From Leptothermofonsia sichuanensis E412 (lineage in GTDB: Bacteria; Cyanobacteriota; Cyanobacteriia; Leptolyngbyales; Leptolyngbyaceae), in the NCBI RefSeq assembly GCF_019891175.1, contig NZ_CP072600.1, positions 5,828,001-5,892,000 of the forward strand: a stretch of 64,000 bases of DNA, in the 5' to 3' direction. Under the pieces are notes generated by a model, which searched no databases, had not been told where the DNA came from, and saw nothing but the letters and a program-made list of their open reading frames with translations. Below are positions 1 through 9,495 of this stretch, in pieces. Positions within the stretch are counted from its first letter, which is position 1, and the number at the start of each line of letters is the position of its first letter. The position numbers and the translations under genes were made by a program.

Positions 1-526
1 AATGAATTGACCACAACTGTCTTGCTAAATCTACCGCAAGTTGGCGGAAATGGAGCCATTTTGTTATGTTCTATAGCCTTAGCCCAGAAGAGAAATGAAA
101 AAGGACGTTCTCTGGCTATCGAACTCTGTTATCCCTCTTCTGTCACTTCTGCTGGAAAAATTTATAACCAACCCTCGTTCCAGGCTTCCAGCCTGGACTG
201 GAGGGTCAGAGGCTCTGCCTCAAGTAAACCTGAAAGAAGGCAGAGCCTCGGATTTGCCATTTCCAGGCAGAGCCGTGGAAACGAGGTATTTTCCAGAACT
301 TATCTGCTTCAAGCGTGATTAAAGAGGGGTTATAGCGTTTCTCAATTGAATGAGGTACAGGGATGTGAGGCGCAGTGGGGTGCTCCGCAGCCTGACTGTA
401 CTTCACACCCTTGAAAAGGGCTATATGGACAAAAGAAGCTTTGGTGAAAAATTAGCGGATTGTGGTATCAGGGCGGTGCAGGTTGTCAATAATTAGGAAG
501 ACACAAATTCTATATGGAGACTGGAA
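1..526. other. Intergenic region with dispersed palindromes
   Basis: No convincing gene is seen here. Short open frames near 7-322 have no recognisable protein content. The stretch holds a CCAGGCT/AGCCTGG hairpin at 180-196. A motif at about 261-292 (TTCCAGGCAGAGCCGTGGAA and onward) recurs at about 61941, and a MITE-like repeat lies at 331-426. A GGAG ribosome binding site sits just before the gene starting at 527. Confidence 0.5.
331..426. repeat. MITE-like repeat, TATAGC family, copy 1
   Basis: About 96 bp bounded by imperfect terminal inverted repeats: TATAGCGTTTCTCAA on the left and TTGAAAAGGGCTATA on the right. A second copy with the same ends and a similar interior (GATGTGAGGCGCAGTGG versus GTGTGAGGTGCAGTGG) lies at 59029-59121. 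There is no coding capacity. The size and paired ends suggest a non-autonomous mobile element, which is an inference. Confidence 0.6.
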
Positions 527-1129
527 ATGTCTGCCTCTGAATCACCGTCTGCGCAAACGACTGCCCGGTTCCGCTCGGCAACAGAATTCCCCAGAACAGT
601 GGTCCATCTGAGTGCTTCTGAAGCCAACCAGCTATACGTTGAAATGCGGGATTGTCTGATTTTTACCAATCGTAGTCGATCGCAGTTAATTCGCCGCAAT
701 CAGGAACACAAGCAGACCGCCCTTGCCCTGAAAGCAGATGTGGCTCGTCTGCAACAACTTATTAACCAGACGCAGGCAGATAAACAGGTGCTGGTACAAA
801 ATCAGCAACAGGTTATTGCCGAATTAGAGCGTGAGTTGAGGACAATGACCACTCATCTGGATCAATTGTCCAGAGCATTTGAGGATGTAGAAGAAGTACA
901 TAATGCTATGGGGGTGATGGCAATCCCCGGACGGTTTGCCAATTTCTGGCGGGCCTTGAGAGCACTGATTCTCTGGTGGCGAGACGAATACAGTGAAGTA
1001 ACAACGATTCCTCCTGAGACTTTACCTGCCTCCTCCCAGATTTCCCCTGGGGAAGAAACAGACCGTCAGGAAAACCCCCAGATGTATACCGATCCAGCTT
1101 CTATCCAGCGATCGCTGCGAGATCAATAA
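527..1129 (+). CDS. Conserved hypothetical coiled-coil protein
   Basis: This 200-residue protein is not recognised as a named family. Residues about 60-125 are rich in Gln, Glu, Leu and Ala with heptad-like spacing, so a coiled coil is likely. A Trp-rich amphipathic stretch follows (FWRALRALILWWRDEY, about 145-160) and could touch a membrane or a partner. The tail is polar. The ATG at 527 has a GGAG ribosome site about 8 nt upstream. The next gene starts 6 bp after its stop, so the two are probably co-transcribed. Function is unknown. Confidence 0.7.
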   Translation: MSASESPSAQTTARFRSATEFPRTVVHLSASEANQLYVEMRDCLIFTNRSRSQLIRRNQEHKQTALALKADVARLQQLINQTQADKQVLVQNQQQVIAELERELRTMTTHLDQLSRAFEDVEEVHNAMGVMAIPGRFANFWRALRALILWWRDEYSEVTTIPPETLPASSQISPGEETDRQENPQMYTDPASIQRSLRDQ

Positions 1130-1134
1130 ACGTC

Positions 1135-1551
1135 ATGGGTAAAAAACGCATCTCCCAATTACTGGATCAGCTTCAGGCCAACCATCAAGCTGATATTGAA
1201 AATGCCGCCACCATTTTTACCGTGGCACAAGTTGCTGTTAACCAGCTAGAGCAACAGGTCGCCGATGCTTCTCCTGCATCACCCCCAGCCCTGCCCCCTG
1301 CCCTCATTGCCCTTGACAAAGCAGAACTGGACAAAGCAGAACTGATGCGGCGGTATGGCTCATTTAATGCTTGTCGGAAGGCAGCCGGGCAGGTCGGAAT
1401 TCGGTTTCATGGCACCCCCACCTGGGCACAACTGATTGCAGCGTTTAGCTATTTTGAATCCTTGCAAAGCCTGGTTCAAGACTATATGCTTTCTCACCCC
1501 AACCCGCACCTTAACAACGTTTCTATGGAATTTAAGCTCGACCAGCGTTGA
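1135..1551 (+). CDS. Hypothetical protein
   Basis: This 138-residue protein of unknown function follows the preceding gene by 6 bp. The N-terminal half is acidic and helical, then comes an Ala/Pro linker (about 45-60) with a duplicated LDKAELDKAEL segment. The C-terminal part (FNACRKAAGQVGIRFHGTPTW) resembles a small helix-turn-helix-like fold, in which a first-strand residue pattern is followed by GIRF, but this is only an impression. Its role is probably tied to its upstream neighbour. Confidence 0.65.
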   Translation: MGKKRISQLLDQLQANHQADIENAATIFTVAQVAVNQLEQQVADASPASPPALPPALIALDKAELDKAELMRRYGSFNACRKAAGQVGIRFHGTPTWAQLIAAFSYFESLQSLVQDYMLSHPNPHLNNVSMEFKLDQR

Positions 1552-1795
1552 ATAGATCTGATTTGGGAGCCAGCTTTTACCCCAATCTCCAAAATTGCCG
1601 AGGCTTTAAACATTCAACACAGAGCTACCAAGACATAACGATCGCCAAGAACTTGCTTTATAGCCTTTGTGTCCTAGGGGCAAATCTTACAGGTTATTGC
1701 ACCCTCGATTCTAAACGCTTAAAACCCAGATTCTTTCCCAGGGTTTCCCATTTTCCGCTACGATCAGGAGCTATTCGATCCATTTACAACACATT

Positions 1796-2884
1796 ATGGG
1801 CAATACCTTTGGTCATCTGTTTCGCGTCACCACCTTTGGCGAATCTCACGGGGGGGGTGTTGGCGTTGTAATTGATGGTTGCCCACCCCGACTTGAAATC
1901 ACTCCAGAAGAAATTCAATTTGAGCTGGACCGGCGGCGCCCTGGGCAGAGCAAGATTACCACTCCGCGCAAGGAAGCGGATCAGTGTGAAATTCTGTCGG
2001 GTGTGTTTGAAGGTAAAACCCTGGGAACGCCGATCGCAATTCTGGTCCGTAACAAAGACCAGCGATCGCAGGACTATGACGAAATGGCCGTCAAGTACCG
2101 CCCTTCCCATGCGGATGCCACCTACGATGCCAAATACGGAATTCGCAACTGGCAGGGAGGTGGACGCTCCTCTGCCAGAGAAACCATTGGCAGAGTGGCG
2201 GCAGGGGCGATCGCCAAAAAGATTTTACGCCAGGTGGCTGGGGTTGAAATTATTGGCTATGTCAGGCGGATCAAAGACATTGAGGGAATGGTTGACCCTG
2301 ACACCGTCACCTTAGACCAGGTTGAGGGGAATATCGTTCGGTGTCCCGATGGGGAATGTGCAGAACGCATGATTGATTTGATTGAACGCTTTCGGGATGC
2401 GGGCGACTCCCTGGGGGGAGTGGTTGAGTGTGTTGCCCGTAGCGTGCCCAGAGGCATGGGAATGCCCGTATTTGACAAGCTGGAGGCAGACCTGGCAAAG
2501 GGCATGATGTCTCTTCCTGCAACAAAAGGATTTGAGCTTGGTTCTGGTTTCGCCGGTACATTGATGTCCGGTAGCGAGCACAATGATGAATTTTATACCG
2601 ATGATCAGGGTAATATTCGCACGTTGACCAACCGCTCTGGGGGCGTTCAGGGTGGGATTTCCAATGGTGAAAACATCCTGATCCGGGTTGCCTTCAAACC
2701 CACGGCAACGATTCGCAAAGAGCAGCGCACCGTCACCCGCGAAGGCGAAGCAGTGACTCTGGCCGCTAAAGGACGCCATGACCCCTGTGTGGTGCCCAGG
2801 GCAGTCCCGATGGTGGAAGCAATGATGGCACTGGTACTTTGCGATCACCTGTTGCGCCAGCAGGGACAATGCGGGGTGCTCTAG
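1796..2884 (+). CDS. aroC: Chorismate synthase
   Basis: This enzyme converts 5-enolpyruvylshikimate-3-phosphate to chorismate, the last step of the shikimate pathway, using reduced FMN. The 362-residue length is normal. Family signatures are clear: the N-terminal [18 protein letters not shown], the central [17 protein letters not shown], and the C-terminal [20 protein letters not shown]. The ATG at 1796 starts directly at this signature. It is a single-copy housekeeping gene, converging with the large hemagglutinin-CHAT gene, whose stop is only 23 bp away. Confidence 0.97.
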   Translation: MGNTFGHLFRVTTFGESHGGGVGVVIDGCPPRLEITPEEIQFELDRRRPGQSKITTPRKEADQCEILSGVFEGKTLGTPIAILVRNKDQRSQDYDEMAVKYRPSHADATYDAKYGIRNWQGGGRSSARETIGRVAAGAIAKKILRQVAGVEIIGYVRRIKDIEGMVDPDTVTLDQVEGNIVRCPDGECAERMIDLIERFRDAGDSLGGVVECVARSVPRGMGMPVFDKLEADLAKGMMSLPATKGFELGSGFAGTLMSGSEHNDEFYTDDQGNIRTLTNRSGGVQGGISNGENILIRVAFKPTATIRKEQRTVTREGEAVTLAAKGRHDPCVVPRAVPMVEAMMALVLCDHLLRQQGQCGVL

Positions 2885-2906
2885 TCTTCTGCTATCGGTG
2901 AAATGT

Positions 2907-5900
2907 TCACCAGGGACTGCCAATAATGGTGAAACCGGACCAATAGTAGGGGTGGGAAAGATCAGGATTTTCTCCCTGCATTTCCCGTGGCAGCGGCACT
3001 GTCCCATTCGACCAGTGCAATTGATTGTTGTCGATGTAGACCTGTTTCTGGAGCATGGCGAGTTGAGCCTGTTTAAGTGCCTCAGCTTTGATGGGTACCG
3101 TGCGTAATTGTTGATAGAACTCCGTAATCAGCGCCAGGGTGCCCCCATCGCTGACCGACCAGAGGCTACCCAGAACTGACTTGACTCCTGCTTGCACGGC
3201 AAATCCCGCAAATCCTAATTCTGCCTTTTCATCTCCCAGGGCAGTCTCACAGGCACTCAGGACAACTAATTCGGTTGGCGGGTCATTCCAGCCCAGTTGA
3301 CGAACCTGATCCAGGCTTAAGCGGGTATCCCAAAGCTGAATGTAGGAATCTTTGGATTCTCCCGAATTGAAGGCGGCGTGGGTTGCCAGGTGGATGATGC
3401 CAAAGGGTTGGCGTTGGCGTTGACGTTTCAGGTTTTCCAGGGTGAAAGTCTCATTTAAAAATGACTGCCCCTGCCAGAGCTTTTGGGTAATTGCCTCGGC
3501 TTCTACAGTGGCAGCGGGCAGATCTGCCTGGGTTGGGTCAGCAAACTTGGAGGCTGCCATTGCCAGAACTTGAGCATGATTGATGTTGTTGTAGCGAGTA
3601 TCCGTAAGGCTGAGGCTGGGCATTAAGCCAATACTGTATTGGGTCACTAAAAAGCTTTGACCGTTGTGCAGGGCAGCATAGGGTAGGGAGCGTAAGCCAA
3701 CATCCGCCAGAAATACCAGATTATTGATTTTCTCTGCTTGCAAATATGGTTCTAATGGTTTGACAAGCCACTGGTACATTTGTTGGGCTGGATTCAGATA
3801 CCGTCCTGTAGGAGAAACAATGGCTCGTCGAAAATCATCTGCTTTTGCCAGAACTCGTGTTTGGGTTGCCGAAAAGACAGGTTGGTGAATGATGGGACCC
3901 CTGGCAGTCACCAGAAATAGTTCCAGGTGGCTTTCTTTGGGTGCAACGGGCTGATTGGTTGCAGTGGATTGCACTGCGATCGCCCGTGTCCTGAGTTGCT
4001 GGATAAAGGCTAACTCTTTGTCATTTGGATGGGATGGAGCCAGCGTTGGTTTGGCAGTTGAACCAGCCGCTCCAGGCATAAAGACGGCGTAAATCAGGGC
4101 TGGTTTGACTCCGGTAGCCTGTTCAATCCGGCGCAGTTGTTCCTGAATTTCTGCCAGGGTTTGATCGGTACGATCGCGCCCCTGATCGTTGCCCTGATTC
4201 GCTGAGGTTTCATTGGTTGCAGTCGTTGAATTGCGATCGATGGCAGAGATGGAACTGCGATCGCGATCGGAACCTGATGGGTTAAAGTACTGGCGATATT
4301 GTTCACTCCAGGTTTGCTCAATCGGTTGCACCCCCGGATCCAGCAGAGCAATCTGTTCCAGGACAGGGGTGAATCCGGGCTGGAAAGCCCCTGGTGGCTT
4401 CGTTTCGGGGAAACGGGGAAAGCGGGGCAGGAGCGGCTGAGCAGGCTGGAGGATAGAGGAGATAGGGGACGGGAATAGGGTTGCCGCAGTCAGGATTTGA
4501 ATATTGCCCAATCGGTAATCGCCCAAAAAAGACTGGGTAGGGAAAAGGGTAAATGCGCCGCTGGTAATGGCACCGGCAACTCCATTGAGAATGGGATTTC
4601 CCACAGTGAAGGGAATGAGGAGCCGCCCCCCATGCCGGATGGTGATGTCGCCATTTTGCTGTCCGCCTGCGGTGGAAATGCTGGCAAGGATGCCGTTGCG
4701 ATCCACAAAGGTGTTGGTTGCCCGGAAAAACCGTCCGGCGGTGATGTCTACACTGCCACCGATGGTGCCGCCCTGGGCGTTGATAAAGCCGACCTGGACA
4801 TCGCCGATCGGGTCAATGAATACGTTTCCCCCGCGCCCATTCAGCCCACCACTCGAATCAAGCCCGCGAGCGATCGCAATTTCAGTTAGAGCCTGGAGGG
4901 TGATGTTGCCACCATCGATGCCACCAGAACTACTGATTGAAATGTCAAAGTTGCTGCCATCACTATTGCGAGAGCGAATCGAACCATTTCGACTAATCAG
5001 GCTAATCGCTCCACCCGAACCGCCGCCTCGCCGGGTCAGATCAGTTCGCACTGCTTGGACTGAGCGCGAGTCAACTGCGTAGACAGGAACAACAATATCG
5101 GGTCCAAACGGTTTGAATTCAAAGCCATCGCCAATTGTGATATCGCCAGCCGCATCTAGGGCGATCGCTCCCCCGTTCCCATTGCCCCAGGCAGCGATCG
5201 TCCCCGGACTCTGAGACGTGTCAATCGAACCGGTTCGGCTAATCAGGGTGATATTGCCACCACTGCCATTGCCAGCGGTTGAAAATATTGCAGACGTTGT
5301 CATATCCCTATAAGCTTCCAGGGTGATGGTACCGCCATTGCTGCCATTGCCTCCCGCTGCGATCCATCCCTGGGCAGTATTGATGGCTCCTGTAGTACTC
5401 CGGATGGTAATTTCGCCTGGTACACCGGGAGGACTCGCGGTGTTAGCCGCCACCCCAAAGCAGAAGTCAGCCGCGCCCGGTGAACACCCTGGCAGAGTCG
5501 GATTGCCGCCAGTCGTAATGTCACCCGTTGCAATCAGACGAATTGTTCCTGCTCTGCCTGAGCCTGTACTCGAACTGATATAACCTGCTGTGGTAATGGC
5601 TCCTCCGCTCTGGATTGAAATGTCACCTGAATTGCCAGAATTACTGCTGGAATCAAGACTGCCTGTGACATTGACATTGCCCGTAGCCGTCAGGGAAATG
5701 TTCCCGCTATTGCCAGTTGGTGTACCAGTTCCGCTGTTCACCAATCTAGATCGGGTCAAGATGCTAGACAGGTTGATATTGCCTGCCGCAGTGAGAGTGA
5801 CATTGCCACCATTGCCTGTATTCCCATTGCCGCCAGAAATCTGAGAACTGGAGTTGAGAATACCCGTGCTGATGTTACCGTTTGGGGCAGTCAGGGTAAT

Positions 5901-8483
5901 GTCTCCACCATTGCCTGCGTTGACATTCCCTGTAACGAAAGACCCCGATGATATGTTACCTGTGTTCAGATTACCGCTGATGGCAGTGAGGTTAATTGCC
6001 CCTCCATTGCCAGAAGCGGTAGGACGTGTAGTGATGTTCCCTGTTGTCACACTCGCCCCTAAAATGGTGACATTAGAAGCCCTGGTCTCAATCGGAACAG
6101 CGATATTTACATCACCTGTTGCGTTGAAAGTAACAGTTCCTCCACTCCCAGCTAAGCCAGGCACACCTAGGGTTGAAGCGGTCGTAATGATACCAACGGG
6201 ATTATTGATGTTAATGTCGCCCTGAGCATTAAAGGTGACTGCACCAGCATTCTGTACAGTGCCTTGATTAGCCACTGATCCAGAAGATACAGTTACATCT
6301 GCTATCCCAGGGAAACTAACGTTAGCCAGACTAATGCTGCCACCAGCATTGAGAGTAATTGCGCCTCCATTCCCTGCTGTTCCCACACCAAGCCCAGAGC
6401 CAGAAGATAAAAGATCAGTCACGTTAATGTTACCGCTGGCATTGAGACTGATTGCCCCACCGTTGCCAGTTGAACCTGTGCCTGAGGTTGTCAGTGAAGA
6501 GCGAGTTTCGATTGCAAACAGATTGATATTGCCACCAGTATTGAGGGTTACTCTTCCTCCGTTCCCTGCATTACCATTCCCTGCGACGACGAAAGAATTA
6601 GCAATTAGACTACCTGTACTAATGCTGCCATTTGGGGCTGTCAGGGTAATATCTCCACCGTTCCCTGCATTACCATTCCCTATAACTTGGGACGAGGAAA
6701 GCAAGAGACTACCTGTATCAATGCTGCCGTTAGTGGCTGTGAGTGTAATAGCTCCGCCATCGATAGTAGAACTCGTATTAATTGAGCCGATATTAACGTT
6801 TGCGCCAGTAATCGTGACATTTCTTCCAGAAGCATCAATGGACTGACCTGCACCGTTAAAATTGCCAGTTGCTGTGAATGTGATCGTTGTGCCTGCTGTT
6901 CCTGGAAGATTAAGGAAAGTATTCAGATTAATATCGCCAGTTGCTTGCAGGATAATGTCACCTGCAATGCCTGCTAGCGTTGTAGAACCAATTTGAAAAT
7001 CAGTAATACCGCTATCTCCAAATAGGATTGCAGCATCGACAACGACTTCAGGATCATTAGCCCCTGCTCCAGACACAATTGTGATGTTGCGTGGATCGAA
7101 CAACACAGTACCAGGTGTTCCGGTAGGAGCACTGACATCTACATTGCCCTGGAAAGTAAGGTTTTCTTTACCGGATATTTCTACGAATCCCCCGTTTCCA
7201 GATTGGGTGCCGCCGATTGCATTTACCGTGCCGTAAAAGCGAGTCGTGTTGTCTGACCAGACGATGACGTTACCCCCTTTGCCATTGCTCAATGCATTTG
7301 CATTAATCACAGAATCGCTGCTGACATAGGTTTGGGAGGCATTGGGAATGGTGCCCTGTCCCTGATAGTCGCCACCAATACGGATCGTGCCGCCGCCATT
7401 TGTGCCAGAGGCATTCAGATTGGCATTGACCAGACCGACGCGATCGCCCAGCACGTTGATTTGGGGTGTGGGGTGTGGGCTTTGGGGGACAGGGGAAGGG
7501 GACTCAAGGTTGGCGACGGATAGTTGACCACTGACGATCGCCGTCCCAGCATCCGTTGGAATCGTGGTGCCCGAACTGGTTAAGCGCACAGTGCCATCAG
7601 GATTGACGCTGATGCCTGTAGCATTGGTGAGGTTGCCGCCGGTCAGGAGTTGGGGCAAGGTGGCAGCGGATGGGGGAACGGATGAAACGAATGGTGAGTT
7701 TTTAGGGGTGGTCGGGGAGAATTCGAGGCTGAGGAGACTGTCCTGCTGGCTCAGGCGGACAAGATTTTCTCCAGGGACAGCGGCGATCGTAATGGTGCCG
7801 CCCGGTGCGGTGAGGGTGCCGGTATTGATCACGGCACCGCCTAATAGAGTCAGGCTTTGTCCCTGGGTCACTGCCAGGTTTCCGGCATTCAGAATTGCTC
7901 CCGGTTGAGGTGTGGTGAATGCAAACCGATCAGGTCTGCCAACAAGGGCAGCATAGTCATTGCTGCCAATGGCATTTAACCAACGCTCACCGAATCCAAT
8001 TCCGTTAGCCGTAGTGACGGTAAAGGATGCGGGGACATTCAGGCTGGCATTGGCTCCGAAAATGACACCTGCCGGATTCATCAGGAGCAAATGGGGTGTG
8101 CCACCCGTGACCTGAATCAATCCGTTAATTAAGGAGATATTTCCCCCTGTCACCCGACCGAGAATAGTCTGAAGTTGGGGCGTGGCGATAAAATTCGCCG
8201 TCTCCCCAGAATTCAAACCAAATCGCTCAAAACTTTGAAATAGATTACGTCCATCTCCTGACAGACTACCGCCCTGAATGTCGTAGCGATCGCCATTGAT
8301 GATCACATGGGTGCCGGTGCCGTCGATCGCGGGTGTGATGGACTGCGCCTGGGCAGCTAGAGGAAGGGGGATTGTAACCAGGCATGAAGTCAGCCAATAG
8401 GCTAGATGATTTTGGATTTTAGATTTTGGATTTTGGATTGCAAAGTACTGATGCTGTGATGATTGCAAGATTGTATCAGTCAT
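2907..8483 (-). CDS. Secreted filamentous hemagglutinin (TPS)-CHAT peptidase fusion
   Basis: The protein has 1858 residues. A signal peptide (about 1-48, ending AAQAQ) is followed by a TPS/hemagglutinin N-terminal domain with the NPAGVIFGANASL signature (about 135). A long Gly/Asn/Thr-rich beta-helix region follows, with imperfect repeats such as GNAGNGGDITLTAPNGSIST. A Pro-rich linker leads to a C-terminal CHAT domain (about 1460-1858) with the His (HLATHA) and Cys (LSACET) of caspase-like peptidases. The family knowledge predicts two-partner secretion; no TpsB transporter is in the window. It lies last in a minus-strand cluster after DUF928, CHAT-CHASE2 and DUF1822 genes. The fusion matches the two separate genes at 16398-21886. 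The start could lie further in, because residues about 14-26 are translated from a simple AT-rich repeat. Confidence 0.88.
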   Translation of the reverse strand: MTDTILQSSQHQYFAIQNPKSKIQNHLAYWLTSCLVTIPLPLAAQAQSITPAIDGTGTHVIINGDRYDIQGGSLSGDGRNLFQSFERFGLNSGETANFIATPQLQTILGRVTGGNISLINGLIQVTGGTPHLLLMNPAGVIFGANASLNVPASFTVTTANGIGFGERWLNAIGSNDYAALVGRPDRFAFTTPQPGAILNAGNLAVTQGQSLTLLGGAVINTGTLTAPGGTITIAAVPGENLVRLSQQDSLLSLEFSPTTPKNSPFVSSVPPSAATLPQLLTGGNLTNATGISVNPDGTVRLTSSGTTIPTDAGTAIVSGQLSVANLESPSPVPQSPHPTPQINVLGDRVGLVNANLNASGTNGGGTIRIGGDYQGQGTIPNASQTYVSSDSVINANALSNGKGGNVIVWSDNTTRFYGTVNAIGGTQSGNGGFVEISGKENLTFQGNVDVSAPTGTPGTVLFDPRNITIVSGAGANDPEVVVDAAILFGDSGITDFQIGSTTLAGIAGDIILQATGDINLNTFLNLPGTAGTTITFTATGNFNGAGQSIDASGRNVTITGANVNIGSINTSSTIDGGAITLTATNGSIDTGSLLLSSSQVIGNGNAGNGGDITLTAPNGSISTGSLIANSFVVAGNGNAGNGGRVTLNTGGNINLFAIETRSSLTTSGTGSTGNGGAISLNASGNINVTDLLSSGSGLGVGTAGNGGAITLNAGGSISLANVSFPGIADVTVSSGSVANQGTVQNAGAVTFNAQGDININNPVGIITTASTLGVPGLAGSGGTVTFNATGDVNIAVPIETRASNVTILGASVTTGNITTRPTASGNGGAINLTAISGNLNTGNISSGSFVTGNVNAGNGGDITLTAPNGNISTGILNSSSQISGGNGNTGNGGNVTLTAAGNINLSSILTRSRLVNSGTGTPTGNSGNISLTATGNVNVTGSLDSSSNSGNSGDISIQSGGAITTAGYISSSTGSGRAGTIRLIATGDITTGGNPTLPGCSPGAADFCFGVAANTASPPGVPGEITIRSTTGAINTAQGWIAAGGNGSNGGTITLEAYRDMTTSAIFSTAGNGSGGNITLISRTGSIDTSQSPGTIAAWGNGNGGAIALDAAGDITIGDGFEFKPFGPDIVVPVYAVDSRSVQAVRTDLTRRGGGSGGAISLISRNGSIRSRNSDGSNFDISISSSGGIDGGNITLQALTEIAIARGLDSSGGLNGRGGNVFIDPIGDVQVGFINAQGGTIGGSVDITAGRFFRATNTFVDRNGILASISTAGGQQNGDITIRHGGRLLIPFTVGNPILNGVAGAITSGAFTLFPTQSFLGDYRLGNIQILTAATLFPSPISSILQPAQPLLPRFPRFPETKPPGAFQPGFTPVLEQIALLDPGVQPIEQTWSEQYRQYFNPSGSDRDRSSISAIDRNSTTATNETSANQGNDQGRDRTDQTLAEIQEQLRRIEQATGVKPALIYAVFMPGAAGSTAKPTLAPSHPNDKELAFIQQLRTRAIAVQSTATNQPVAPKESHLELFLVTARGPIIHQPVFSATQTRVLAKADDFRRAIVSPTGRYLNPAQQMYQWLVKPLEPYLQAEKINNLVFLADVGLRSLPYAALHNGQSFLVTQYSIGLMPSLSLTDTRYNNINHAQVLAMAASKFADPTQADLPAATVEAEAITQKLWQGQSFLNETFTLENLKRQRQRQPFGIIHLATHAAFNSGESKDSYIQLWDTRLSLDQVRQLGWNDPPTELVVLSACETALGDEKAELGFAGFAVQAGVKSVLGSLWSVSDGGTLALITEFYQQLRTVPIKAEALKQAQLAMLQKQVYIDNNQLHWSNGTVPLPREMQGENPDLSHPYYWSGFTIIGSPW

Positions 8484-8735
8484 ATTAACCTGGCAATGAT
8501 AGAGAGTGCATTTTCCCTGGTTACTAAACTTTTCCCTGGTTACTAAGCTCTGGCTTAGTAACCTCTCTGGGGAAGCTCCGGCTTCCCGACTTCGACCCGG
8601 AAGTTGGAAGCTCTCCAGGATCTCGTTACCAGGCTCCAGCCTGGTAACGAGAAAGTACCTGCGTGGTTTTAATTGATTTGGGAAACCCAGTCTGATTGAT
8701 TCTTGACATGACCGTTACACCATTTGTCTGAAAGT
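8484..8735. other. Intergenic palindrome cluster between hemagglutinin-CHAT and DUF928 genes
   Basis: Several tight hairpins lie side by side: ACTAAGC/GCTTAGT, GGGAAGC/GCTTCCC, and a perfect 15-bp stem at 8621-8652 (TCTCGTTACCAGGCT, loop CC, then its complement). These belong to palindromic families seen elsewhere in the window. They could attenuate or process the mRNA between the two minus-strand genes, which is an inference. Confidence 0.55.
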
Positions 8736-9485
8736 TTACTGAGGGTGGCAGCAGTCAATCAGGGGTTCTGATACGAATGGATCTAAGCCAACGGATGGCA
8801 GGCGTAATAATGTCTGCCAACGGCTGTTCAATGAGGGATCATCCGGTTTTGTCCGTCGTGCTTCTGCCAGGGTTGATAGAGCGTCGTACCAGACCAGTTC
8901 TTTAGCATAGAGATCACTGCGTTGTAAGGGGGTTGCCTGCTCAATTTGCTTCATGATTGAGGGATTCAGGGCAACTCGTTCTACCCAGCCAGATACAAAG
9001 GCGGGGGCATCGTTCTTGCGGCAGTACACTTCAAAGTACCAGGTGTAGGATTTGCCCGGTTCAAGGGCTGGGGCAGCCGCAGGCAGCGTCAGACCAACAA
9101 CGCCAGGGGACAGGACTGATCCGGCTATTTCCGCCTCATACACATCCTGATCTGCCTCATCTCGCAGGACCAATTTGATCAGGGTTGTTGGACTGAGGTG
9201 ATAGGGAACATAAACCCAGAAACTGGGATGGGTTTGCGTTGTCTTGCCACCGCTCTCAGCGGCGATCGGTGCCAGGGCAGTCAGTGGTTTTGGGGTTTGT
9301 GGACAGCCGCCCCGACTCGCGCCACCAGTACTTCTGCGAGGGCGTCCCTTACTGCTGAAATTCTGTGCCCATCCGGGCAAACTGCAATTCGCTATACCCA
9401 GGCAAATGATTAGCATCACACAGATGAACGACCTGGCATAAAGATAGGGTTTGATTGGTGTCATTCTTGAAGTCATTGCCATCAC
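8736..9485 (-). CDS. DUF928 secreted protein (locus 1)
   Basis: This 249-residue protein belongs to the cyanobacterial DUF928 family, whose function is unknown. A signal peptide or membrane anchor (about 18-41, ending PGWAQ) precedes the family motif rich in Arg/Gly (GRPRRSTGGASRGGCP). A beta-rich body follows with FWVYVPY and YTWYFEVYC, then the C-terminal LVWYDALSTLAE helical motif, also present in the copies at 22220 and 63842. It lies 10 bp downstream of the CHAT-CHASE2 gene, so the two are very likely co-transcribed. It probably acts outside the cytoplasmic membrane. Confidence 0.88.
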   Translation of the reverse strand: MMAMTSRMTPIKPYLYARSFICVMLIICLGIANCSLPGWAQNFSSKGRPRRSTGGASRGGCPQTPKPLTALAPIAAESGGKTTQTHPSFWVYVPYHLSPTTLIKLVLRDEADQDVYEAEIAGSVLSPGVVGLTLPAAAPALEPGKSYTWYFEVYCRKNDAPAFVSGWVERVALNPSIMKQIEQATPLQRSDLYAKELVWYDALSTLAEARRTKPDDPSLNSRWQTLLRLPSVGLDPFVSEPLIDCCHPQ

Positions 9486-9495
9486 CCATTGAAGG

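Noticed and set aside
7-322. Overlapping open frames at the left edge
   Set aside because: They run through dispersed palindromes and have no protein-like composition or ribosome sites.
4213-7908. Long plus-strand open frames opposite the hemagglutinin-CHAT gene
   Set aside because: They are antisense shadows produced by the Gly/Asn/Thr-rich beta-helix codons; no family features.
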